A DNA stretch of 64,000 bases from Limanda limanda (lineage: Eukaryota; Chordata; Actinopteri; Pleuronectiformes; Pleuronectidae). The position numbers and the translations under genes are program-made. Of this stretch, positions 27,406 through 64,000 are shown in pieces; within the stretch, counting starts at the first letter, position 1, and each line of letters opens with the position of its first letter. Location: positions 21,267,622 through 21,331,621 of the forward strand of contig NC_083654.1 of NCBI RefSeq assembly GCF_963576545.1, written 5' to 3'. The notes under the pieces are model-generated. The model did not search any database and was not told where the DNA came from. It saw only the letters and a program-made list of their open reading frames with translations.

Positions 27406-27568
27406 GACCGTGCACACCTGAGGCCGCTGTGCTCGTCACTTATAATCAGGTAATTGCGCACAATGCACGAAGCTGCAGCTGAGGCTCGTTTTCACGCTGT
27501 ATTACTGAAGTATAACTGAAGTTTGATTTATTCTCCAGATCATCCGAACATCCTGCTGCTGTCACGTG

Positions 27569-33775
<6,207 letters not shown>

Positions 33776-34297
33776 TCTGACCACTGTCAGGATGGAGCTG
33801 CTTGGAATTCAGTTCAGGTTTATTGCCAAAAAGCTGCTAAACACGTGTTTAAAAAAGTGTTTTTTCTATTTGTTTATCGTGCAGCTCTTTATGTTTGTCA
33901 GGAGGTTTTTCTGACATTATCATTATAAAACAAGTTACTTTTTGAAGCATTAAACTTTACCTGAAGTTTATACGATAACTCAGAGATGCAGTGTTACTAT
34001 GTTAAAATTAAAATTTAAAAGGCCACTGTCAGACTTTTCAGTCCGGAAAACGTTTACAGATCCCAGACCGAGTTAGTAAGTTCCACCTCATGTTTTATAT
34101 TCAATGACAATAGTATTTTTCATTTATTTGTTTTTTGACTGTTTTTATTTTGTAATTTCTAAATTATTATTTGTAAAATATGAACATTTATGATTTGTCA
34201 AAGGGATTTTTGCTTGTTTATTCATCTTGTATTTAAGTTATACATTTTATTTAAGTTGACTAATGTTGTGGCATGTTTTTGAATTGTATTGTTGTTA

Positions 34298-34303
34298 AAT
34301 AAA
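34298..34303 (+). terminator. Polyadenylation signal of ccdc106
   Basis: AATAAA about 520 bp after the ccdc106 stop, in AT-rich sequence following a TTGTATTGTTGTT stretch. Confidence 0.6.
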
Positions 34304-34524
34304 AAGTAAAAGACTTTCGAATCTATGGTTGTTCTTTCATGAGAATATGAGAAATAACATCACAGACCTGAATGTTCATTATTTAGTTTCACAATTTCCA
34401 CATAAAGAAATAACAGAGAGAAGTTGACTCTTAAGTATTTATTCTACATGATTTTACATGTTCTGGGTTATTTATGATCTGAGCCGAGGAAAGAAATGTA
34501 ACTGACAGATTTTGTAATTTAAAT

Positions 34525-34830
34525 TTATATTAATAATAATAATCTTTATTTATACAGCACCTTTAAAACATGGTTAAAAGATAATTTACAAGGTAATAAT
34601 GAAATATAATTAAATATGTGAAAGATGACAAAACAATTTAATAACAAGTGTTAAAAAAATTTGAGGTTTAAACCACAAGTCTTAAAAAAACAAAGAGATT
34701 TTAAAAAGGAGGATGAGGAGTTTTTATTTTCAGTCTAGGATGAAGAGCCAGATTGAGAGCGTGGGCCCTCCTAGCAGCTTGCAGCGTCCTCCAGTGGACA
34801 AATGGTGGTAATGCAAAACGTTGGTAAATT
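34525..34830. repeat. Dispersed teleost repeat (TAATAATCTTTATTTATA type)
   Basis: TAATAATAATCTTTATTTAT followed by CAGCACCTTTAAAACATGG and a downstream GCAGCTTGCAGCG segment resembles a very common fish repeat with a trinucleotide edge. It is non-coding; family assignment is tentative. Confidence 0.45.
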
Positions 34831-35116
34831 CAGAGAGCAGTGAAACAGTGGCGTGATTTCTGAAATTATTATAGTTCAAACACCAAGTTTAAGTTCTTTA
34901 TTTCTCTTTATCTGTGCAGATGCTTCGGTTAATAAATTATTTAACTTTTTTAATATTAAATTGGAAATGTTATCTCAATTTAAAGAGACAGAACCAACTG
35001 TACTCAGGATGTGCTTATTTTATGATAATAGAAAAAGATTCTTTATTTAGGTCATTCAACCAGAAATTTAGAGAATAAATTAATCTTATTGCTATTATAA
35101 TAATAATAATAATTAT

Positions 35117-35572
35117 TATTATTATTTCGTATTGTAGTTGCTTATTTAAATCAAATAAATTACAACAATAACAAATCAATCCAGCAGATCATTGAAATTA
35201 ACAAATAAATGAACTCCATTGTCCACAATCCCCTGCGGCCAATCACAGGGCGAGTTGTACCGGAAGTAGTAAACCATGTGACGAGATGTCGAATATGTGA
35301 CGAGAATTCATTTGTCTAAAATTTGGTAAGAGGATAAATTCAATCTGGGATTTTTAGTGAATAAATCATTGTATTTTCTGTTGATATGGTTGTAATTATT
35401 ATTATTTCGTATTATGCTTATTTTCATATATTTAAATCACTCCATAGGTTTATCTGTAGTTCATCTGAAACGAACAAATAACAAAATAAGACAAACTCCA
35501 AGGCCCACAATGCCCTGCGGCCAATCACAGGCCGAGTTGTACAGGATGTAGTAAACAAGCATGCTTTGACGG
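35117..35572 (+). promoter_or_regulatory. Duplicated CCAAT-box block upstream of cnot3
   Basis: Two related blocks (35117-35290, 35397-35572; offset about 281 bp) each contain ATTATTTCGTATT, CCACAAT(C/G)CCCTGCGG and GGCCAATCACAG, followed by CGAGTTGTAC. CCAAT is the NF-Y site. CCACAATGCCCTGCGG loosely resembles the ZNF143 motif. The first block also has CCGGAAGT (an ETS site) and CATGTGAC (an E-box). Further CCAAT motifs occur near 35587 and 35619. Confidence 0.6.
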
Positions 35573-35579
35573 ACAGCCG

Positions 35580-35826
35580 GTTTGGACCAATGGGAGAGCG
35601 CGAACGGCCACAGCGGGCCAATCGCAGGCGAGGTGGGCGGGCCTCGTGTCCACCAGGGCCTCGGAGGAGGAGGAGGAGTTCCTGGCGGCCATCTTGGATG
35701 TGCGGACTGATTGTTTAGCGAGAAGAATTGTGAACATTTTAGAAAATAAGCCATTTTACTGAATCCCTGAAGGTTTGAGGAAGTGGAGGCGACCGAGGAC
35801 CGAGACCGTCACTGGGAACAGTCCGG
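35580..35826 (+). promoter_or_regulatory. cnot3 core promoter and non-coding first exon
   Basis: A TATA-less, GC-rich region with two CCAAT motifs and GCCATCTTGG (35688-35697), the YY1 site often found at the start of housekeeping transcripts. A strong donor follows (CCGG|GTAAGT, exon end 35826) and the next exon begins at 40352. The transcription start is inferred near 35690-35710. CpG-rich sequence continues to about 36080, where long frames (for example 35775-36464) are composition artefacts. Confidence 0.6.
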
Positions 35827-36410
35827 GTAAGTGCCCCTCGGAGCCGGGGGTGATGGGTTCGAGCACCGAGCCCCTCCGTGGCTCTCCGCCTCTCTCCTCC
35901 GTCCGCATCAGGCAGCGCCGCCGCCGGGAAGCTGCTTCCCTCCACGCTGCTCCGGCTCCGTGTTCCGGCTCCGGGACCCGGACCGGACCCCGCTTCCCCC
36001 CCCCGGGCCCGGGTCGGGTAGCGAGGCCGGTCCGGGGGGGGGTCGGTGCCCCCGGAGCTGGGACCGCCGATGCCCGCCGTGTTGATCAACATCCCGGGAT
36101 TAGAAATGTTTGCCCCCCCGCTCCCGGTGGTTCGGTCCGTTTGTCCACATTTCACCGTGGATCCGGTGCAGAAACCGGTGGTTCGAGTCCGCAGCTGCTG
36201 CACATGTGTCGGCGCGTTGTGGAGCAAATGCTAAAAACAACAGCTCGTTGTTTGTTCAGGTCAACACACGATGCTCGGTTCCAACCAGCAGCTGATGTGC
36301 TGGTTTCTAACGTGGTCCTCAAATCAAACTGGGGAAATGGAGTCAAACTGTCAAAGACCATCGTCATCCCACAACCATTAAATATTAAAAAGGCTCAGTG
36401 CAGGAAAAAA

Positions 36411-38121
36411 ACAAGGGTTTTAACAGGTTTTAGTCAAAAGTGGGACAAATATATAACACTCTAATCCATCAGATTCATTGTAATATCACAAATATCTTTA
36501 GGTTATATGTTTTTTAGCAGCATGAACTAGGAGGTCACAAGTTCAGCATCTCTGTAAACCTCCATATGATAAATATTAATGTGATATCAGGAATTTTAAT
36601 AATCCACATCGATGTGCACACTCTAAGTACAATTATCTAAAACCTTCCAACTTTATAAATGTTGTTATAGACGTTAAAGTCTTTCAAGAGCTGCTCATTC
36701 GCCTTGTTGGTTTCATTTTGAAAGATGCAGTTTTCTTTCTCCCCTGTAGCTAAAATCCTTACTTTGAGTTATACTGAGACGTGTTTCTAATATTTTGGTT
36801 TAAAAATCATTTTAACAAACGTCACCAAACATTATACAAGGGTTTTAACAGGTTTTAGGCAAAAGTGGGACAAATATATAACACTCTAATCCATCAGATT
36901 CATTGTAATATCACAAATATCTTTAGGTTATATGTTTTTTAGCAGCATGAACTAGGAGGTCACATGTTCAGCATCTCTGTACCTGCAGGAAACCTCCATA
37001 AGATTAATATTAATATGATATCAGGGATTTCAATAATCACTGCACACTCTAAGTATAATTATCTAAAACCTTCCAACTTTATAAATGTTGTAATAGACGT
37101 TAAAGTCTTTCAAGATCTGCTCATTCGCCTTATTGGTTTCATTTTGAAAGATGCAGTTTTCTTTCTCCCCTGTAGCTAAAATCCTTACTTTGAGTTATAC
37201 TGAGACGTGTTTCTAATATTTTGGTTTAAAAATCATTTTAACAAACGTCACCAAACATTATACAAGGGTTTTAACAGGTTCTAGTCAAAAGTGGGACAAA
37301 TATATAACACTCTAATCCATCAGATTCATTGTAATATCACATTTCTTTAGGTTATATATTTTTTAGCAGCATGAACCAGGAGGTCACATGTTCAGCATCT
37401 CTGTACCTGCAGGAAACCTCCATAAGATTAATATTAATATGATATCGGGAATTTCAATAATCCACATCGATGTGCACACTCTAAGTACAATTATCTAAAA
37501 CCTTCCAACTTTATAAATGTTGTTATAGACGTTAAAGTCTTTCAAGATCTTCTCATTCGCCTTGTTGGTTTCATTTTGAAAGCTGCAGTTTTCTTTCTCC
37601 CCTGTAGCTAAAATCCTTACTTTGAGTTATACTGAGACGTGTTTCTAATATTTTGGTTTAAAAATCATTTTAACAAACGTCACCAAACATTATACAAGGG
37701 TTTTAACAGGTTCTAGTCAAAAGTGGGACAAATATATAACACTCTAATCCATCAGATTCATTGTAATATCACATTTCTTTAGGTTATATATTTTTTAGCA
37801 GCAGGAACTAGGAGGTCACATGTTCAGCATCTCTGTACCTGCAGGAAACCTCCATAATATTAATATTATATCAGGAATTTCAATAATCCACATCGATGTG
37901 CACACTCTAAGTACAATTATCTAAAACCTTCCAACTTTATAAATGTTGTAATAGACGTTAAAGTCTTTCAAGAGCTGCTCATTCACCTTATTGGTTTCAT
38001 TTTGAAAGATGCAGTTTTCTTTCTCCCCTGTAGCTAAAATCCTAACTTTGAGTTATACTGAGACGTGTTTCTAATATTTTGGTTTAAAAATCATTTTAAC
38101 AAACGTCACGAAAAAAATATA
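36411..38121. repeat. Tandem array of a 425-432-bp unit, four copies, in cnot3 intron 1
   Basis: ACAAGGGTTTTAACAGGTT recurs at 36411, 36836, 37262 and 37694. Each unit contains GTGGGACAAATATATAACAC, TCTAATCCATCAGATTCA and CTTTCTCCCCTGTAGCTAA. Copies differ by small indels, such as loss of AATATC or of the CATCGATG segment. There is no ORF. Confidence 0.92.
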
Positions 38122-40351
38122 CAAGGCCTTAAACTTTATGCTAGCACAGCGACAGCAGCAAAATATAATAACGTATTGAATTTGACACAGATGTTTAATA
38201 AAGGGTGTTTATGAAGTCATATTCATTCAGGCAGCGTCTGCACACTGTCCATTTTAATTTTTCATGAAACAATTCCCTGAAATTCATTCTTATTCAAACC
38301 GAAAAACAACAAATGTGAAATCATTATGAGGTGCAGTGATTGGTTGTATTTCTAGGCTCAGATGAGCTTTTTAATACCAACAATTCACATCATTTTACAA
38401 CATAAATCAATAGTTTGTAACCCTTTAATCTGTGGCAGAATTCAGAGCCAGATTCAGTTCTGTGCAATCTGCTCAGAAGATTATCTATAACAAAGGAGAA
38501 GCACCGTGCTAGCCTGTTAGCCAATCGGTTGTTCTGCACTCGTGCTGCATGACTTGAATATAACTTTTATACATGACATCATCCGTGAACATATTTTGCA
38601 CCTGAGTCGTCGCTATGTAGATTATAATCAGCAATGGGGAAGAAGACAACAACTCCCATAATCCCACGCTGCATCATGATGCAATCAACCTAGTTCTTTT
38701 GTTATTGTTTTGATTGAGAAACTCGTAACTTGTACACGTTAGCTTAAAGACGCGTTAATTAAAAATGACTCATTCAAATGAAATGCTCAGCTGCTCTTTG
38801 GACGTCAAAATGCACCTGAAAGCATCTTTGTTGTCATAATTATGGAGGCGTTAAGATGAACAATAAACTATATTAATTATATACATGTAATACATGTCTG
38901 AGACTTGATGGGTCCAAGTCCGCAAATTGTGGAAAATGATAACACCTTCGCCAAATTAGCTGAACCGATGCGTGTTATTCTTTTCCTGTAGCCGTTAGCT
39001 TCCCTCCGGGTGTGCGTCAGTACAACGTTATAAATATTATGTTTCTGCAGTGTGATCAGAAACGCCGTTGTTCAATGGCCTGGGTCCGAACGTGATAACC
39101 GGGGTTAAAGCCGAGACGCGTATGGTCATCACCTCAGACCGCTTGTTGGAAATCTGTCTGCTCAGCTCCGCGTCTCATCCACAGACGGCGCTCGATGCGA
39201 CTTTGTATCGGAAGGAAGCTCGGGTTCTGTTCCAGGTCAAGAGGATCCACTTCTCAATCTGACCAAGCGGCAGCTGTGAAATTCCAGTGTGAATCGTTGC
39301 TCAGCCATGAAGGGGAAAGTCGAGCGGAACAGTTTATTACTCGTTTACTGCGGAGAGAGGAAACATTAAACCTCCTCATTCGGCACGAGGCTGAGTAGAG
39401 ATGTTCTTCTACCGTTTCCCCAACTCGCATAGAACTTCTTTTTTATCTAGTTTGACAACAGAACTGAAATATCTGGTTATCTTTCTTGCTTTCGACTTTC
39501 TTTCCCAAATTAGTGAAGTTTGAATTTGGTTTCCAAAGTTTACCGCTGCAGTCCATCCTCTGTGAAGTCTTGAACGTTGCACACGCCGCCATTTTACCTG
39601 TGGGGCTTTCCAGCGTGAAACTACATGCTAACATTTTAGCTAGCTCTGGCTAACACTGCACTACCCGCGCGACCCGTCATTTATCGGCAGAAACATCACG
39701 ATGCTGATATCAGAACAACTCCCTCATCACCGGAGGACAATAGATGCAGGAGCCAAAGTGAAAACAGCTCAGATACAATTCTACTTAAACAGTCAGAAGA
39801 CATTAATGAATAATTGGTCGTTTTTTCACACAACCTGCAGGTGAACCCGTTGTTGCTCTGTCACAGAATGTTGTGCGACAACACTTGAGGCCTGAACACT
39901 CTCATACTATACTATACTACACTATACTATTCTATACTAAGATCTGAGTACACCATGATGGACAATAGAAAAATACTTGCATAAGAGAAGGAAAGATTCA
40001 ATAATGTTGAGTGCAGAGCTCAACAAATCTCCATATTTGTCCCATCTTGGACTAAAGAAACATTGATGCTTTACATCAGTGTCTCTTTGTGCCTACATGA
40101 TAAATCATGTAATATGGAACATGCAGAGGAAATGGCTTTGAATGCAACAAGCTCAAACTCGCTCTCTGGAAGGGGAAAAATATTGACGTTAACACGGAGC
40201 CGGCACTTAAACAGTTTTCTTTTAGTAACTTATCCAGAATGTTTACACTTGTTTCTTATTCTTTCATCTATTTAAAGATTTTGATTTTTTAACTCATTAT
40301 CTGAAATGCAGTTTTAATTAATACATACTCTTTGTTTGTGTTTCTCTGCAG
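38122..40351. other. Remainder of cnot3 intron 1, no gene seen
   Basis: Unique-looking intronic DNA. A CpG-containing stretch around 39050-39330 has only short open frames, none resembling a known protein. Confidence 0.5.
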
Positions 40352-40389
40352 TGAAAGAAGGCATGAAGACATCATCCTAGTTATCAGTC

Positions 40390-60165
<19,776 letters not shown>

Positions 60166-63025
60166 CCTGCGGAGAGACATGTGGAAGGACAGACGGGCGG
60201 ACGACAGAGAGAGAGAGAGAAAGGGGCGTGGACGGAGGAAAGAATTAGCGAATAATCGAACGAACAAATGCGGGCGGTCCGGCGGCTGACATTCCTGTTT
60301 CCACCTCAGCTCGCTGTTGGAAAGGAGACGTTCAGGGCCGGGGGGGGGCGACACCAGTCCCTCCCCCACTGACCCTCCAGCCCCGCCCCCTCCACCTCCT
60401 CCTCCTTCACCAGGTCTTTTATTTCCATCTTTTTCCTGAACTGGAACTTTCTTTAAATCAACAAGAAGACTTTGTTTTGTTTTGGCAGATACAAACCTAC
60501 GCCCACAAGCTCCGCCCCCTCTCTGTGTGATTCTGTTGCTTTGGCTTTAAAACCTCTCGCTTACATTTGCTCCTGAAGAACCAAAGATACCGATTCGTAC
60601 CGCTCAGGCTCCGCCCTGTTTCCAAACCCACTAAAGAGGCTCCAGATCTCAAGCTTTGGACTGACGCAGGTGACAAATGTGACTTTGGTTTTTATCAAGT
60701 GACGACGGAGGAGGAGGAGGAGCCGATGAGAGAGGACGCCGTCTTTTAATAACCACGAATCTGAACCTGTAAGAACCGTAGAACGTAGACCAATCACACG
60801 ATTCCCTCGTCGAACGCAGCAGTGACAAGTTGAACCTGTTTCCAGACGTGAACTCCAGAACATCTGGAGTTCGTCTTTATCATGTGAGGAAGCAGCAAAA
60901 AAACGCTGGGTTCACGTCTGAAAGCTGCTTTAGAAGCAGATCTCTCCACCGGTGAAGCTCCTCCCCCTCCGGTGTTTCACTCTCTCGCCGGCGGCGGCCG
61001 GAGTCAGAAACAATCAACACGGCGTGGGTGAAGGTCGGGGGCGTGGGCGGCTCACGGGCCTCTCTCTCTCTCTCTCTCACTCTCGCTCCCTAAAGTATCT
61101 CCGAGGCTCTGTTGTTGTGTTGGTGTGAAGTGGTGAAAGTGGGTCCGCTTCGTTTTGTGAATCCGTGGCGTCTAAAAATATCTGGGCCCCGCCTCCTCCC
61201 ATGGCGTTCCAGTGGAGCGTGACAGCAGAGCGGCGAGGTGTCGGTGGGACCGGGCGTCTAGCGGGGGGGCAGCGTCACGTCAACGCCACAGGAGAGAGAG
61301 CAGAGAACTAGCTTCACCATTTAACTTCAACCTCACGTCGTTAAGTTAAAGGCTCAGTTCACTCAAATCCTACAAACACGTTTTCCTCCTTTTCAGTTTC
61401 CTGAGAAGTAAAGAAGTATTTCAGTTATTTTTCCAAGGAGCACAAACAAAAGGAGTTTTTTGTTATTCGACTTATTCGATTGTTTTTCAGCTGCAGTTAA
61501 ATAACAGATCAAACCGAACCTGTACAGACGGTTTAAAAAGGTCAGAGTGTAAAACGTCACCTGATCTCAGACGTGTGCTTCAATCTCAATTTCTAAAATT
61601 AGTCATCGCAGCAAATCCCAGATTAAAAACTGGATTTAATCTTTTTTAACTCGACACTTCTTCACCGACTGAGGAAGGTCAGATTCTCATTTAGCCTCAA
61701 CTCCTCAAACACGGATTTAAAAAAACAGACGTTTCTGGGAAATGTGCACAAACTCTTTTGGTTTTGTCGGTTCCAGCTTCGTCCAAACGTCAGGAAACGT
61801 TTCTCCTCTCTCCTTTAATTTTAAAGTTTAATTTTTCATATCCACAAACTCAAACGAGGTAAAAAACATAATATGGTTTTCTTGAAAACAAATAACAGAC
61901 GTGCAGGTTTATTTTTTTGTAATTTGAGTGAACTGATCCTTTAACGACCGGAGCTCCAGCGGTGATTCCACCAGCAGCGTGACGGACAGTTTGTCGTCCG
62001 TCTCCTCCTCTTCCTCCTCTTCTTCCTCCTCCTCCTCTTCCTCCCTCTCTCCGTGCTGAAGAGCACAAACACCAGCACTGATGCCCACACCTCCTCCTGC
62101 CTCCTCTACACACACACACACACACACACACAGACACACACACTATGCCCAGTTCTCCATCAGGCGTTTTCCCAGCTGCCGAACACACTGCAGCTTGTTT
62201 TCTTTTTTTTTTATTGCGTTTTCTCCTCCTCCTCTTCCTCTCAGCTCCTCCTCCTCTTCCTCTCAGCTCCTCCTCCTCTACCTCTCAACGCCAGGTAGAT
62301 ATTTCCTTTGTTTCTCAGGAAGTATGTCATCGATCATTCTAAGAGGAAATGAATCCGCCAGCAGCTCCGTTGCCACAGCACAACAACAACAACAACAACA
62401 AGATAAACCGACCAGCACCATCTTCCCTCGGGATCCTCGCTCCACTTTCTCTCTCTCGTTCACCAAAAGCTTTTGAAAAAAAAAAAGAAATTGAATAAAA
62501 AAAAAATCTCCAATCTGTTCCTCCGGTGTTCGGAGCGGCGACTGGACGAGAGGCCATCTTTATATTTTGTATTTTTTGGATTATCTGTGGTAGTTTGTAT
62601 ATTATTTTTCTTTTTTTCAGAGACGGGGGGGGGAAACGGCGTTTGACCCCCCCCCCCGGAGGAGAACGAGGACCCGGTTGTTTTTAACCAGCGTCTCAAC
62701 AGGAGCGTTGGTTTGTTTTTATAGCCGAACAGACGCCGACGACTCGTCACCCGAACCCACAGTCCCGCTTTTAACCTTTTGTTTGACCTTTGACAAGCGT
62801 AAGGGTCGAGAGGGCGATCGAGAGCCCCAATGTGAATCTCTCTCTCTGCCCCTTTGACAAAAGTGTTGTATAGACTCCTCCTTCTTCAAACCTCTCCGTT
62901 GGGTTTTTTCTCTTTTTGTTTGTTGTTGTCGTAAGACAGCTTGAAATAATGACACTTACAAAGTGGCGCTGAAAAAGTAAATAATGAAATAACCATGAAT
63001 AAAGGATTGTAAAATATTAAAATAA
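60166..63025 (+). other. cnot3 3' UTR
   Basis: About 2.8 kb from the stop to AATAAA at 62998-63003. It includes GAGA, CT, GAG/CTC and CA tracts and C/G runs. No other gene is seen. The end is inferred from the polyadenylation signal. Confidence 0.55.
62998..63003 (+). terminator. Polyadenylation signal of cnot3
   Basis: AATAAA in ATGAATAAAGGATTG, followed by AT-rich and then GT-rich sequence (CTGGTGTTGTCGTTTGTGG), a typical downstream element. Confidence 0.6.
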
Positions 63026-63520
63026 TTACTTTTCAGAAAACTGGGCTGGTGTTGTCGTTTGTGGGAAACTATCACGATGTCAGACACACAAAATACACGA
63101 TTCACAAAATACACACAATATACAAGATTCACAAAATACAAGATTCATGTTTGTAGGTTGAAAAGATTAATTAAATGTAAAGAAAATAAAATGACAAGAC
63201 GGCTGAAAGCATAATTTTTAACCTTTGTGTTTATTTTGCTTCGTTAACTTTCAGGTTTTATGTTATTTCAGAATTCAGATGTTTGACAGTTTTTACTTAA
63301 CATAGCAGATGTGAATATATTAGAATGGAAAGAGTTTTACTGGAGAACATTCAGTTTCAAAGTGAATCAGCTCGAGCTGCTCATTGGCTCAAATTCACTT
63401 TGTATTCACAACATTAAATATTGTGATTCAATTAGATTTTACAACGGTTTTTATTGAAATTTGAAAGAATAAAACCATGAATTTATTAAGAAACAGCAAG
63501 ACTTTCATGTTCTTTTCAGA

Positions 63521-63660
63521 AAGTATTTATTTATTTAGTATTTATTGCCAAGTAGGTTTACACCTACCTGGAATTTGCTTTGGTTATTGATGCATACAAT
63601 GAACATAGAAACATAAAAACACAATAAATACAACACACATAAGAAAAACAATAGTAATAA
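63521..63660 (-). repeat. Dispersed repeat (TTTATTGCCAAGTAGG type), copy 2
   Basis: Matches 28586-28700 over TTATTGCCAAGTAGG, TTTACACCTACCTGGAAT and GCATACAATGAACATA. The rest of the window to 64000 is AT-rich and without a recognisable gene. Confidence 0.6.
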
Positions 63661-64000
63661 TAAAAAAAAACATATTTACTCACTATTTCTCATTTACTCA
63701 CTTTTTCTAATATTTATACAAGGTAGCATTTATTTAGTCATGAACATATCTATATAAAAATATATAAAGATAAAAGATATAAAAAGTGAAGTAAAAGGTG
63801 AAATGCACAATGCAAAAAGCAAAACAGTGAACAGTGTCAAATTGCAATATGCAATGTAATACAGTGTAATATATATAATATAATAATATAATATGTGTTC
63901 ATTTAACACATCTTAGGGGTCAGGTGGGGGTCCCGGGCCTTTCATTTCAAACTGGGAATCAAACCTGTGACACTAAAGACGATCAGGTCACAACCCCTGA

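Noticed and set aside
35775..36464. 229-codon frame over the cnot3 CpG-rich first-exon region
   Set aside because: GC-rich composition keeps several frames open on both strands; it has no homology that I recognise and crosses the strong donor at 35827.

Overview
The window is vertebrate nuclear DNA, most likely from a ray-finned (percomorph-type) fish. Protein-coding genes are split into short GT-AG exons, separated by introns and spacers full of microsatellites, minisatellites and small hAT-like or foldback DNA transposons of teleost type. I see no bacterial, viral or organellar signal.

Layout from left to right: the 3' end of an epsin gene (+; last three coding exons 898-3729, 3' UTR to about 5045); a 1.2-kb GGTT-rich minisatellite (6292-7460); gsg1l2 (+; six exons, 10212-13575), a claudin-fold membrane protein with a long Gly/Met repeat tail; a visinin/recoverin-type calcium sensor (-; three exons, 17000-18304), convergent with gsg1l2; a repeat-rich 6-kb spacer; tmem238 (-; two coding exons, 25010-25442); ccdc106 (+; seven coding exons, 27569-33775); and cnot3 (+; non-coding first exon near 35690-35826, coding exons 40390-60165, 3' UTR to about 63025). 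I assigned exons by matching reading phase across GT-AG junctions. Every junction used keeps phase.

The genes do not form a pathway. Epsin acts in clathrin endocytosis, GSG1L2 belongs to the GSG1L group related to AMPA-receptor auxiliary subunits, visinin/recoverin is a photoreceptor calcium sensor, TMEM238 is a small unknown membrane protein, CCDC106 is a nuclear coiled-coil protein, and CNOT3 is a CCR4-NOT deadenylase scaffold subunit. Their order is informative: EPN1, CCDC106, TMEM238 and CNOT3 lie together on human 19q13.42, whereas GSG1L2 and RCVRN lie together on 17p13.1. The window therefore joins two human linkage groups.

The repeat content is the most distinctive part. Four copies of one hAT-like element (TAGGGTTGCAAA ends, 8-bp duplications) carry a small intact or nearly intact BED zinc-finger exon. 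Two copies of a second hAT-like family sit in consecutive cnot3 introns, and several copies lie within 25-90 bp of splice sites. Other notable items are an extra in-frame 45-codon exon in cnot3, tandem arrays with 23-bp, 97-bp and about 427-bp units, and a duplicated CCAAT-box block upstream of cnot3. I found no evidence for a wholly new multi-gene system.
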